DNA from: G963675935 sp963675935
Lineage (GTDB): Bacteria; Planctomycetota; Planctomycetia; Pirellulales; Thermoguttaceae
Direction of reading: 5' to 3'
Assembly: GCA_963675935.2 (NCBI GenBank)
Contig: OY780964.2
Location: forward strand, 1,178,001-1,242,000
Length of the DNA stretch: 64,000 nucleotides
Part shown: positions 1 to 7,725 of the stretch, piece by piece
Numbering within the stretch: position 1 is the stretch's first letter
Layout: each line of letters starts with the position of its first letter
Notes under the pieces: model-generated
The model's input: the letters and a program-made list of their open reading frames with translations, nothing else
Database searches by the model: none
Told to the model about the DNA's origin: nothing
Position numbers and translations under genes: made by a program

Positions 1-731
1 TCCACCCGCGCTGTCAACTTACCAAGCGACAAATACCCGCCGGCGGTCGATTCCACTTCGTAAGTACATGGCCCTTGGAGAATCACTCGCGCCCCGGTGT
101 GATACGTGATTTCCATCAATCCGGATTTCAGCATGAACTTCGCTCCGAGAACCACGCGATCGTGGATGGGAGCGTAATCCGTATCAACCCAGCGGCAATC
201 GACCATGCCGGTGATTCGGGCGATGGATTTGATCTCCGGCTCGGAATCGTGTTTCACAGCGTTCGGGAGCGATGGAAAATTGCTCTCGGCAATTCCTTGC
301 CCGGGCCCTGAATGCCCCGAATAGTGCTTCACGTAGATGTTCAAGCCGAGCAACGCGGCGATGCCGAACAACACCGTCGCCACCAAGTAGGACGTGAAAA
401 ATTCATGGGTGGAGAGGAATTCCGTCGCGCCGCGCCAAGTTGCGCCAAGATGCCCGAGGACCGGAAATGCGGGCGGGGCGCCGCCGGCGTCGAGCGAGAG
501 GGCGTCGCTGTCCAGATCATCGGCGTCGATGCCCACCGAAGACGCCATCAGACTGGCCTGGGTGCATAACGCCACGAATGTGTCGCGGCAGCCGGCGTCA
601 TCCGTCAAAAACCGGTTGAGACGATCGGCCTGCGGAGCGGTTAGTCCGCCCTCCAAATGCCGAACCACCAGCTCGACGAATTCGTCGGTCAAGCCGCGGT
701 CGGAGTCAAGTTGGAGATCGGCGTCATTCAT
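1..731 (-). CDS. FecR-type membrane regulator/LamG protein, C-terminus outside window
   Basis: The start codon overlaps the end of the sigma factor gene by 8 bases, so the two are translationally coupled. The visible 243 residues begin MNDADLQLDSDRG, continue with a cytoplasmic segment, and have one membrane segment (around residues 122-142, YLVATVLFGIAALLGL). After it comes a FecR-like domain with ITGMVDCRWVD and GARVILQGPCTYEVES. This is a clear paralogue of the complete protein at 15691-17577, where the same blocks appear in the same order. In planctomycetes such proteins pair with ECF sigma factors and probably act as membrane anti-sigma or surface-sensing partners; that role is inferred. 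The reading frame is open to the window edge, just before the FecR core, so any LamG domain is predicted only from the paralogue. Confidence 0.85.
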   Translation of the reverse strand, partial: MNDADLQLDSDRGLTDEFVELVVRHLEGGLTAPQADRLNRFLTDDAGCRDTFVALCTQASLMASSVGIDADDLDSDALSLDAGGAPPAFPVLGHLGATWRGATEFLSTHEFFTSYLVATVLFGIAALLGLNIYVKHYSGHSGPGQGIAESNFPSLPNAVKHDSEPEIKSIARITGMVDCRWVDTDYAPIHDRVVLGAKFMLKSGLMEITYHTGARVILQGPCTYEVESTAGGYLSLGKLTARV

Positions 732-1269
732 GGCGATCCGCCTGCTTCTTGGCGGCGATTTGTTCCTGGATGCAGTCGGCCAGATTGCGATGGGCGCGGG
801 TCAGCGAGCGGTAGACCGTCTCGACGTTCATGTCGAGCCGCTTGGCAATGCCGCTGCTCCGCAGTCCCTTGACGTAGCGGAAGCCGAGCAAGCGGCGTTG
901 ATTCTCAGTCAGTTTTCGGAAACACGCCCGGAGCATTTCAGCGATCGCGGATTCCGACATCTCGCCTTGCTCGTCGTAGGGCGTCCAGTGCGACTCCAAT
1001 TGTTCGAGCACTTCCTCGCTGAGCGTTGAGGGCGTTCGCCGCTGGGCACGCAGGGCTTCGAGGGCCTTCAGCCGGGCGGCGCGGCGAAGCCACACCTTCA
1101 ATCGCGGCTCGTCGGCCACCTCGCCGCCCTTCGCCATGGCCAGCATCGCGACCTCTTGCACCACGTCTTCCGACGAATTGAAATCGCCCATGATCGACCA
1201 GACGTAGGCGAGCAGCTTATTGCGCTCGGCCATCAACACCCGAACGAGTTGGTCGTTGCTGAGACTCAT
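724..1269 (-). CDS. ECF sigma-70 factor, Rhodopirellula/Verrucomicrobium type
   Basis: This is a sigma-70 family factor of about 181 residues that directs RNA polymerase to a small regulon. Region 2 is seen in the N-terminal half (LLAYVWSIMGDFNSSEDVVQEV). Region 4 is in the C-terminal part, with a helix-turn-helix around SSGIAKRLDMNVETVYRSL. I chose the start at MSLSNDQLVR because family members begin close to region 2; an in-frame ATG 33 bases upstream (at 1302) is possible. No strong ribosome binding site is seen for either start. It is followed by an overlapping FecR-type membrane protein gene, the usual partner arrangement. A second pair of the same design lies at 15152-17577. Confidence 0.88.
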   Translation of the reverse strand: MSLSNDQLVRVLMAERNKLLAYVWSIMGDFNSSEDVVQEVAMLAMAKGGEVADEPRLKVWLRRAARLKALEALRAQRRTPSTLSEEVLEQLESHWTPYDEQGEMSESAIAEMLRACFRKLTENQRRLLGFRYVKGLRSSGIAKRLDMNVETVYRSLTRAHRNLADCIQEQIAAKKQADRHE

Positions 1270-1499
1270 GGGCGAAATATCCCGACAGATTTCACGATCC
1301 ACGTCGGCGTAAGGCCACCGATATTATTAAGTGACATCTCGACGGCAAATCAGGACACGCCATTGCGAAAATTGATGGCGGAAGCGATTGTCGAGAAGAA
1401 GGTCGCCTAGACGGACCGCCCCCCCCCGTTGGCTGTCGGGATAGCGATGCAACACTGAAATGTTTATTGACCCTCGGAATAGTAATGCAACATTGGACT

Positions 1500-1571
1500 G
1501 TTTAGTCGGCGGGCTTGCCCGCCGTGTTTGGGGGCGACATCCCACGCGGCGAGCAAGCTCGCGGCGAAACG
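1500..1571. repeat. GC-rich palindromic dispersed repeat (family 1, copy A)
   Basis: The arms contain TTTAGTCGGCGGGCTTGCCC and GCGGCGAGCAAGCTCGCGGC with a GGGGCGAC centre. The same design recurs at 14848-14930 (complete) and 17602-17634 (one arm). All three copies are intergenic. The role is unknown; it resembles bacterial REP/MITE-like repeats. Confidence 0.75.
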
Positions 1572-1761
1572 ACATTGCAGCACCTTCCTTCCTCTTATTG
1601 TCGCAAGCGGAGAATCGCTTTGCCAGGAAAAAACGTAGAACGGAATTCATTCCGTTTGCCGGAAAAAGACGGAGCAAGACGAAGGAACGGAATAAAATCC
1701 GTTCTACCTACGTGCATTGACCAGGAGAATTGCAAAGTCGCATTTTGGGGATAGATGGGAA

Positions 1762-1857
1762 AAACCGTCATTCTGAGCGTAGCGAAGAATCTCGTTGGCC
1801 CGAGGGAACTTACGCTTTTGCCACAGAGATTCTTCGCTACGCTCAGAATGACGGTTT
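1762..1857. repeat. perfect 32-bp inverted repeat
   Basis: Positions 1762-1793 and 1826-1857 are exact reverse complements (core TTCTGAGCGTAGCGAAGAAT) separated by 32 bases. Transcribed, they would form a very stable hairpin about 150 bases ahead of the enolase start. This core motif is, to my knowledge, common as a dispersed repeat in several bacterial phyla. Confidence 0.85.
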
Positions 1858-2007
1858 CCTGGACATTGCAGTTATCCTGGTGCATTGACGCCCCCGCTAG
1901 GCAATCGCGTCCCAATCGGGCACAATGGGCAATTCGGGGTCGTTTTGATTTCGATGATTCTTTTGATTGGAAAAAATCCATTTCCCCACAAAAATACGGA
2001 GAAAAAC

Positions 2008-3291
2008 ATGAGTTCGACCATTGTAGACATCCGCGGCCGGCAGATTCTCGATAGTCGCGGCAACCCCACCGTCGAGGTGGACGTGGAATTGGCCAGCGGC
2101 GCCACGGGCCGTGCCGCCGTGCCAAGCGGTGCCAGCACCGGTGTCCATGAAGCCCTCGAACTGCGCGACGGCGACAAAACAAAATACCTCGGTCGCGGGG
2201 TTCTGAAGGCCGTCGATAACGTCAATACCAAGCTGGCCGACGAACTGTGCGGCATGGACGCCCTCGATCAGGTCGCGTTGGACTACCGCATGATCGAGTT
2301 GGACGGCACGGAAAACAAGAAGGAATTGGGCGCGAACGCCATTTTGGGCGTGTCGCTGGCCACGGCTCGCGCGGCGGCTGAACATTGCGGCTTGCCGCTG
2401 TTCCGCTACCTCGGCGGATCGAACGCCCGACTGCTGCCCGCCCCGATGATGAACATCATCAACGGCGGTTCGCACGCCGACAACGCCGTCGATGTCCAGG
2501 AGTTCATGGTCATGCCGCTGGGCGTCGAGTCGTTTAGCGACGCCATCCGCTGCGGCTGCGAAGTGTTCCACAACCTCAAGGCCGTCTTGAAGGGCAAAAA
2601 GCTCTCGACGAACGTCGGCGACGAAGGCGGTTTCGCCCCCGACTTGAAGAGCAACTCCGAAGCGCTCGACGTGATCGTCGAGGCCATCGGGAAAGCCGGT
2701 TATGAGCCGGGCAAGCAGGCGTTCATCGCGTTGGACCCGGCGGCTTCCGAGTTCTACAACGTCGAAAAGAAGCGGTATAACATCGACGGCAAGGACATCA
2801 CCTCGGCTCAGTTGGTCGATCTCTATGCCTCGTGGGTCGAAAAATATCCCATCTGCTCGATCGAAGACGGCTGCGCCGAAGACGATTGGGAAGGCTGGAA
2901 ACTGTTGACCGAACGGGTTGGCGACAAGATTCAATTGGTCGGCGACGACCTATTCGTGACCAACAGCAAGCGGCTGCAACGCGGCATTGACGAGGGCGTG
3001 GCCAACAGCATCCTGATTAAGGTCAACCAGATCGGCACGCTGACCGAGACGATCGAGGCCATCGAGTTGGCGCGGCGGAATGGCTACACGGCCGTCACGA
3101 GCCACCGCAGCGGCGAGACGGAAGATTCGACCATCGCCGACTTGGCCGTGGCGATGGCGACCGGCCAGATCAAGACCGGCTCGGCCTCGCGGACCGACCG
3201 CATGGCGAAGTACAACCAACTGCTTCGGATCGAAGAGATTTTGGGCGAAGCGGCCCTCTACGGCGGACCGCTCTTCCCGAAGAAGAAGTAA
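2008..3291 (+). CDS. eno: enolase (phosphopyruvate hydratase)
   Basis: Enolase interconverts 2-phosphoglycerate and phosphoenolpyruvate in glycolysis, in the cytoplasm. The 427-residue product has the usual family length. It starts MSSTIVDIRGRQILDSRGNP, has the substrate loop SGASTGVHEALELRDGD, a metal-ligand region SIEDGCAEDDWEGW followed by LVGDDLFVTN, the signature ILIKVNQIGTLTET and the C-terminal SHRSGETEDSTIADLAVA. The frame is open upstream to 1885, but this ATG matches the conserved N-terminus and has GGAG 8 bases before it. It stands alone, with a repeat-rich leader and a putative terminator downstream. Confidence 0.98.
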   Translation: MSSTIVDIRGRQILDSRGNPTVEVDVELASGATGRAAVPSGASTGVHEALELRDGDKTKYLGRGVLKAVDNVNTKLADELCGMDALDQVALDYRMIELDGTENKKELGANAILGVSLATARAAAEHCGLPLFRYLGGSNARLLPAPMMNIINGGSHADNAVDVQEFMVMPLGVESFSDAIRCGCEVFHNLKAVLKGKKLSTNVGDEGGFAPDLKSNSEALDVIVEAIGKAGYEPGKQAFIALDPAASEFYNVEKKRYNIDGKDITSAQLVDLYASWVEKYPICSIEDGCAEDDWEGWKLLTERVGDKIQLVGDDLFVTNSKRLQRGIDEGVANSILIKVNQIGTLTETIEAIELARRNGYTAVTSHRSGETEDSTIADLAVAMATGQIKTGSASRTDRMAKYNQLLRIEEILGEAALYGGPLFPKKK

Positions 3292-3310
3292 CGTGAAAAC
3301 GAGAATGGGA

Positions 3311-3410
3311 AACCACGGATGAGCATGGGCTAGCGATCGAAAAACCGCTTGCGGTTTCGCACAAATCGCCAGCCGATCCGTGTTCATCCGCGGTTCCTTT
3401 CTTTTTTGCC
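3311..3410 (+). terminator. putative terminator-like hairpin after enolase
   Basis: AACCACGGATGAGCA (3311-3325) and TGTTCATCCGCGGTT (3381-3395) pair with two wobble positions, and a CCTTTCTTTTTT tract follows. The 55-base loop contains another dispersed repeat (AAAACCGCTTGCGGTTTCGC), also seen near 25116 and 26077. The loop is long for a classic terminator. Confidence 0.45.
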
Positions 3411-3513
3411 TTGTTCCTTTTTTTATACCTTGCACGGGCACTGGCGGCACATTTTTCTCGATGTAGGAGAAAGTGCCAGTTCAAGCCGTGTGAAGTATCA
3501 GCGGGGCTGACGA

Positions 3514-4050
3514 ATGGCGATTTTTTTGGAAAGTCCCTGGCCCGTCTTGTTCCTCGGCATCGCCGTCGAGGCCGTGCTGGGCATGTTGCTGTTTCAGTCG
3601 GGCCGAGGACGCCTGCTTTGGGCCATGATCGGCGTCGGCCTGCTGGTCGTCGTCGGTCTGGTCGTCGAGCGGATGGTGGTGACGCCGCGCGAAGAGGTCG
3701 AGCAAACGCTCGATAAAGCCGTGGCCGCCGTCAACCGGCATGACCTCGACAGCCTGCTCGACTGCATTTCGCCTTCGGCGCAGGAGCCGCGCACTCTGTC
3801 GCGTTGGGTGCTCCAATCGTTTGAGATTCAAGACGGCCACATCAACGATGTGCAGATTGAGGTCAACCGGTTGACCAGTCCACCGACGGCCAGTGCGAAA
3901 TTTATGGCCGTCGGCCGTGGAAAAGATCATAAGGGCGAGATTCCGTACCAGAATTTCGCTCAACCCGTGAGCATCAAGTTGCAGTTGCAAGGGGGCCGAT
4001 GGCTTGTCACCCACTACAAGCTGGAAGATTTTCCGATGCAGCATCCATGA
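3514..4050 (+). CDS. small membrane protein, function unknown
   Basis: The product has 178 residues. Two adjacent membrane helices occupy about residues 9-28 and 34-51 (PVLFLGIAVEAVLGMLLF, LLWAMIGVGLLVVVGLVV). A soluble domain follows from about residue 55, starting EEVEQTLDKAVAAVNRHDLD, which looks like an NTF2-like/SnoaL-type fold, though this is only a resemblance. The stop overlaps the start of the next gene (ATGA), so the two form an operon. The partner is a polytopic glycosyltransferase-like protein, which suggests a shared envelope role. No catalytic motif is visible. Confidence 0.75.
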   Translation: MAIFLESPWPVLFLGIAVEAVLGMLLFQSGRGRLLWAMIGVGLLVVVGLVVERMVVTPREEVEQTLDKAVAAVNRHDLDSLLDCISPSAQEPRTLSRWVLQSFEIQDGHINDVQIEVNRLTSPPTASAKFMAVGRGKDHKGEIPYQNFAQPVSIKLQLQGGRWLVTHYKLEDFPMQHP

Positions 4051-6521
4051 AGCAACTGGGAAAAAAGGGGACAGTCCCCATTTGCCGGAACGGCCCGAAG
4101 GGTGCTTTGCACAAATGGGGACTGTCCCCTTTTTTCCCAAAGCACCTGCGCAACACGGCGATTCTGGTCGGGCTGGCCCTCTATGTCGCGGCGTTCTACG
4201 CTACCTCGCTGCCGAGCCTCCAGAGCAATCCCGGCGAATCGTTTCGCCGCTTCCAACTGCTCCTGGTGCTTCTGTTCCAGCCTGACGAATGGCTGTGGCA
4301 AAACTGGTTTGGCGTGCCAGCGCAGTTTTCCGTCGTTGATCGGCTGTTCGTGTTGCTCGGCGCCGGCGCGATCGTCGCCTGGGCCGCGGCGGTCGGCTGG
4401 CTGTTATTGACGGTCTGCCGCATGACGCGCAGCCTCACCCGGCTTGAAACCGCCCTGTTTTCGACGGCCGTCGGCTTGAACGCCGTCGGCACGTGGACGC
4501 TGCTTATGGGTCTTTTCGGGCAGCTCGACCGGCTACGGACTTTTTGGATTCCGGCCGCCGCCACGTTCGCGGCCGTCGTGTGCGTTTGTTGTTGTCGCCT
4601 CCATTTATGGAATCGCCATAGCAACATTTGTGATGGTGAAAATGGTAATAGCCGGGGGCCAACGGCCCGCGGTGCAGCTACAAAAACCTTCAACATCGTC
4701 GGTCGCCGCTGGCTTTGGTGGGGCCTCCCGTTCGTCGGGGCGATTTTACTTACCGCCATGCTGCCGCCGTTGGATTTCGACGTGTGCGAATACCACTTGC
4801 AAGCGCCGAAGGAATTCTTTCAACAGGGAAAAATCGCGTTCCTGCCGCACAACGTCTACGCCAACATGGCCCTGGGCACCGAAATGCTCAGCCTGCTGGC
4901 GATGACGCTCGTCGGCGATTGGTGGTGGGGCGCCCTGGTCGGCAAGACGGTCATTGCCGTGTTTACGCCGCTCTGCGCGTTGGCCATTTACGCGGCCGGC
5001 CGCCGGTTCCATTCCAACGGCGCGGGCGTGGTTGGCGCGTTGGTCTACATCTCGATCCCGTGGATCGTCAGCGTCTCGTCGGCCGGCTTGGTCGAAGGGG
5101 CATCAGCCTGCTACTTGTTCCTGGCGTTGTATGCGCTGCTGTTGTTGTCGGACAGTTGTAGTTGTAGGGTGGGACAAGCTTGCGCAGTCCCACCAAGTGT
5201 TTCCTCCGAATCCTCGGTGGGACTGCGCAAGCTTGTCCCACCCTACGTTCAAGGGTTAATCGGTCCCGAGACGGCCCTCATCCTTTTATCGGGCTATTTG
5301 GCCGGCGGGGCCGTGGCCACGAAATATCCCGCCGTGCTGTTCGTCCTGTTGCCGCTGGCCTTTTGGCTGTTTTTCAGTCGTCTCGTGCGACGTGGTGATT
5401 CCTCGGTCGCTTTGAGCGAGTGTCCGGCAAACAATGGTGTGCCCAATAGCCGGGGGCTAACAGCCCCCGGAGGGAATCCTCGCAAGTCAAGCACACTTCG
5501 CGGGCCGTTGGCCCCCGGCTATTGCGAAAGTAGTCTTCCAAAAATCAATAAACGGTCATTCAATCACGCGGTGTTTTCGCTGACCGTCTTCCTGCTTTCC
5601 GCCGCGATCGGCTGCGGCCTCTGGTTCGGCAAAAATTGGGCGTTGACCGGCAATCCCACGTATCCGCTGCTCTACGGGGTGTTCGGCGGCGAGACGTGGA
5701 ACCCCGACAAGGAACGGCAGTGGAACGCGGTCCATCGTCCACACGACTTTTCGCCCAAGACGCTCGGCAAAAATCTCGGCGCGGTGGTGTTGACGAGCGA
5801 GTGGCTCAGCCCGGTGGTTGTGCCGCTGGCGTTGCTGGCGTTCGTCGGCGGAGGTGTTTTGCCTTCCGTCCTGCAAAAGCTGCGATGGAAGTTATTGGCC
5901 TACTTTGTTTTCATCGTCGCCGTGTGGTGGCTGTTCACCCATCGCATCGACCGATTTTGGATTCCGGCGCTGCCGGTGTTGGCGTTGTTGGCCGGCGCGG
6001 GCGCGTGCTGGACCGCCGAACTTTGGTGGAGGCGTTTGCTGAAAACGATGCTGGCCGCGGCGCTCGTGGCGAACTTGTTGGTCGTTTCGGCCGGTCCGAC
6101 CAACGCCTGGTTCATCCCGCTCGAACAACTCCGCTTCGACACCAACTGGATTACGCCCTGGCACTGGTTCTTCAACAACGACTACAACAACAGCTCCCGC
6201 CGCGGCTGTGTGTTGGCCGTCGGCGACGCGGCCGTCTTCGACCTGAAGCCCCCGGTTTTGTACAACACCTGCTTCGACGACTGCATTTTCGAGCGATTGG
6301 TCAAAGACAAGACGCCGCAAGAAATTCGCAAGGAGTTCGCCGCGCGGAAAATCGCCTACGTTTTCGTCAATTGGAGCGAGATCGAGCGCTATCGCGATAC
6401 CTACGGATTCACCGATTTCGTGCGGCCCGCGGTGTTCGACCGGCTTGTCGAGCAAGGCGTGTTGGAGCCGTTGCCCGTCGATCCGAAGTTGAGCCAGTGT
6501 GCGTATCGGGTCGTGCCGTGA
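4047..6521 (+). CDS. polytopic ArnT/PMT-like glycosyltransferase with in-frame palindromic insertions
   Basis: This is a protein of about 824 residues with many membrane helices, a large loop beginning PPLDFDVCEYHLQAPKEFFQ, and a C-terminal soluble tail (KIAYVFVNWSEIERYRDTYG). The pattern resembles GT39/ArnT-type transferases that use polyprenyl-phosphate sugars at the membrane; the exact substrate is unknown. The start was chosen for its ATGA overlap with the upstream gene. The coding sequence contains four palindromic repeat elements in frame: residues about 4-32, and further ones near 200, 373-400 and 466-493. The first makes up almost all of the N-terminal cytoplasmic segment. None introduces a stop, so the gene looks functional despite the insertions. 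Confidence 0.8.
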   Translation: MKQLGKKGTVPICRNGPKGALHKWGLSPFFPKHLRNTAILVGLALYVAAFYATSLPSLQSNPGESFRRFQLLLVLLFQPDEWLWQNWFGVPAQFSVVDRLFVLLGAGAIVAWAAAVGWLLLTVCRMTRSLTRLETALFSTAVGLNAVGTWTLLMGLFGQLDRLRTFWIPAAATFAAVVCVCCCRLHLWNRHSNICDGENGNSRGPTARGAATKTFNIVGRRWLWWGLPFVGAILLTAMLPPLDFDVCEYHLQAPKEFFQQGKIAFLPHNVYANMALGTEMLSLLAMTLVGDWWWGALVGKTVIAVFTPLCALAIYAAGRRFHSNGAGVVGALVYISIPWIVSVSSAGLVEGASACYLFLALYALLLLSDSCSCRVGQACAVPPSVSSESSVGLRKLVPPYVQGLIGPETALILLSGYLAGGAVATKYPAVLFVLLPLAFWLFFSRLVRRGDSSVALSECPANNGVPNSRGLTAPGGNPRKSSTLRGPLAPGYCESSLPKINKRSFNHAVFSLTVFLLSAAIGCGLWFGKNWALTGNPTYPLLYGVFGGETWNPDKERQWNAVHRPHDFSPKTLGKNLGAVVLTSEWLSPVVVPLALLAFVGGGVLPSVLQKLRWKLLAYFVFIVAVWWLFTHRIDRFWIPALPVLALLAGAGACWTAELWWRRLLKTMLAAALVANLLVVSAGPTNAWFIPLEQLRFDTNWITPWHWFFNNDYNNSSRRGCVLAVGDAAVFDLKPPVLYNTCFDDCIFERLVKDKTPQEIRKEFAARKIAYVFVNWSEIERYRDTYGFTDFVRPAVFDRLVEQGVLEPLPVDPKLSQCAYRVVP
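4056..4142. repeat. palindromic element inside CDS (GGGGACAGTCCCC family)
   Basis: The arms GGGAAAAAAGGGGACAGTCC and GGACTGTCCCCTTTTTTCCC flank a loop with CCGGAACGGCCCGAAGGGTG. It is read in frame as residues KKGTVPIC...KWGLSPFFP of the glycosyltransferase. Because it is palindromic, the opposite strand encodes nearly the same peptide. A diverged copy lies in opposite orientation at 22956-23033 inside another gene. Confidence 0.85.
4645..4672. repeat. short GCCGGGGGCC palindrome inside CDS
   Basis: The sequence ATAGCCGGGGGCCAACGGCC matches the arms of the larger element at 5444-5524. It is read in frame between two membrane segments of the glycosyltransferase-like protein. It may be a single-arm or deletion derivative of that element. 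Confidence 0.6.
5164..5246. repeat. perfect 31-bp inverted repeat inside CDS
   Basis: Positions 5164-5194 and 5216-5246 are exact reverse complements (core GGGACAAGCTTGCGCAGTCC) around a 21-base loop. It is read in frame within a loop of the glycosyltransferase-like protein. The element resembles dispersed repeats rather than family sequence. Confidence 0.85.
5444..5524. repeat. imperfect palindrome inside CDS (AATAGCCGGGGGC family)
   Basis: The left arm CAATAGCCGGGGGCTAACAG and the right arm GTTGGCCCCCGGCTATTG are inverted relative to each other. The element is in frame and lies in the same loop region as the preceding one, two insertions within 400 bases. Confidence 0.75.
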
Positions 6522-6526
6522 AGCAT

Positions 6527-6570
6527 AAAAAAAGCACGCCCCGCGAGGAAGAAAGTTCCTTGCGGGGCGC
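6527..6570 (-). terminator. rho-independent terminator of the EF-hand gene
   Basis: Read on the minus strand, the arms GCGCCCCGCAAGGAA and TTCCTCGCGGGGCG enclose a 5-base loop and are followed by GTGCTTTTTTT. It lies about 45 bases beyond the EF-hand gene stop. Confidence 0.85.
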
Positions 6571-6615
6571 ATCGGTTGTCAACCGTGTAAGCAATAGAAC
6601 GGGCGTCGTTTGCGA

Positions 6616-7725
6616 CTAATCCCGATCTCCATGCCCATGCCGCGGCTCATGTCGGGAATCATCGCCGCCCCGGGCAAGCACCTTGGCCTTGCTCTTGTCG
6701 GACGAATTCACGGCCCGCAACAACGCCAAGATTTCCGACTGCTGTCGCTCCAACGCGGTCAAGCGGGCCTCGATCGATTGGCTGTCGGCGTGTACTTTAT
6801 CGGCCGGTTTTTTGAACTCGGGCTTCTTGCACTCAGGCTTCTTGAACTCGGGCGGCTTCGGTGCCTTGGGCATCGCGGCCTTCTCGCCGTGCTCATGGTG
6901 GCCCTTGGCCATGTCCTTGCCCATCGGGCACTTCGGCCCCTTGGCCATGTCCTTGCCCATCGGGCACATCGGCCCCTTGGCCACGTCCTTGCCCATCGGG
7001 CACATCGGCCCCTTAGCCATGTCCTTGCCCATCGGGCACATCGGCCCCTTGGCCACGTCCTTGCCCATCGGGCACATCGGACCCTTGAACATTCCTGGAA
7101 CGAACGGACCTTGGTGGCCCGTGGTCACTTCCCAGCCTGCCGGACCATAATGGCCGCGGGCATAGTCACGGCCTGCCGGTCCATAATGACTCCAGGACCA
7201 ATCGCCGCCTTCAAAAGCGCCGGGGCCAAACCCAAAGGGCATGTTTCCAGGACTCTTCATCTGGCAGCCACATTGGCAGCCGGCCCCAGGGCACTTGTCG
7301 GCACACGGGCATTGCGGGCCAGGGAAGCCCATGAACTTCCCAAACTCGGGTTTTCCTTGCGGTCCGCCCTTCTTGGCGAACTCAGGCATTCCCGGATGGC
7401 CCTTGCCATGATGCTTGGCAAATTCGGCCTTGAAAGCGCCCATCTTATCGTGGGCGAACTTCATTCCGCCCTGCATCCGGCTTTGCATCATCTGGCTAAC
7501 CTGCCGGAAGCCGACGGCGAACTCCTCGAAGCTCAGTTTTCCGTCCTTGTTGGAATCCAGCCGGTTGAACACGGCCCTGGCGTTCGGCCCCTCGTGATTG
7601 GGCCGTTCCGACCGGACTTCCGGCTGCGGCCGATGATCCGGGCGTTTTCCATCTTGGGCTGCCGCGAACGACGGCAACACGGCGACGGCCAAAGCCGCCG
7701 CAAGTCCTACCATGAACCTCTGCAT
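6616..7725 (-). CDS. secreted EF-hand protein with CPMG tandem repeats
   Basis: The product has 369 residues. A signal peptide (MQRFMVGLAAALAVAVLPSF...AQ) directs export. Residues 57-68 form a canonical EF-hand calcium loop, DSNKDGKLSFEE. A Cys-rich stretch follows (CPCADKCPGAGCQCGC, about 139-154). Residues 215-274 are five perfect-length 12-residue repeats of the type GPMCPMGKDVAK. After a Lys/Pro-rich segment there is a short coiled coil (IEARLTALERQQSEILALL) and a His/Asp-rich tail. Calcium binding is supported by the motif. Binding of soft metals by the repeated Cys-Met-His groups is an inference. The gene is monocistronic with its own terminator. Confidence 0.85.
   Translation of the reverse strand: MQRFMVGLAAALAVAVLPSFAAAQDGKRPDHRPQPEVRSERPNHEGPNARAVFNRLDSNKDGKLSFEEFAVGFRQVSQMMQSRMQGGMKFAHDKMGAFKAEFAKHHGKGHPGMPEFAKKGGPQGKPEFGKFMGFPGPQCPCADKCPGAGCQCGCQMKSPGNMPFGFGPGAFEGGDWSWSHYGPAGRDYARGHYGPAGWEVTTGHQGPFVPGMFKGPMCPMGKDVAKGPMCPMGKDMAKGPMCPMGKDVAKGPMCPMGKDMAKGPKCPMGKDMAKGHHEHGEKAAMPKAPKPPEFKKPECKKPEFKKPADKVHADSQSIEARLTALERQQSEILALLRAVNSSDKSKAKVLARGGDDSRHEPRHGHGDRD
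6904..7083 (-). repeat. five 36-bp tandem repeats inside CDS
   Basis: Five consecutive 36-bp units encode the GPMCPMGKD(V/M)AK repeats. The units differ at only a few bases (mostly GTG/ATG for Val/Met), which suggests recent expansion or gene conversion. Confidence 0.9.

Larger units (their letters stand above)
1270..2007. other. repeat-rich intergenic region upstream of enolase
   Basis: I find no credible gene here. The region holds several nested palindromes. Two imperfect direct repeats sit near 1443-1502 (a GATGCAACA and an AATGCAACATT unit). A GC-rich palindrome lies at 1500-1571. An inverted repeat built on GTAGAACGGAAT/ATCCGTTCTAC spans 1635-1707. A perfect 32-bp inverted repeat spans 1762-1857. 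The outermost TGCATTGACCAGGA and TCCTGGTGCATTGA (about 1713 and 1873) are also inverted relative to each other, so the block looks like palindromes inserted into palindromes. Confidence 0.7.

Noticed and set aside
1897..2934. 345-residue minus-strand frame opposite enolase
   Set aside because: It is a typical high-GC shadow of a highly conserved gene.
6904..7083. CRISPR-like regular repeats of 36 bp
   Set aside because: The units are directly adjacent with no spacers and are in frame inside a coding gene; they encode protein repeats.
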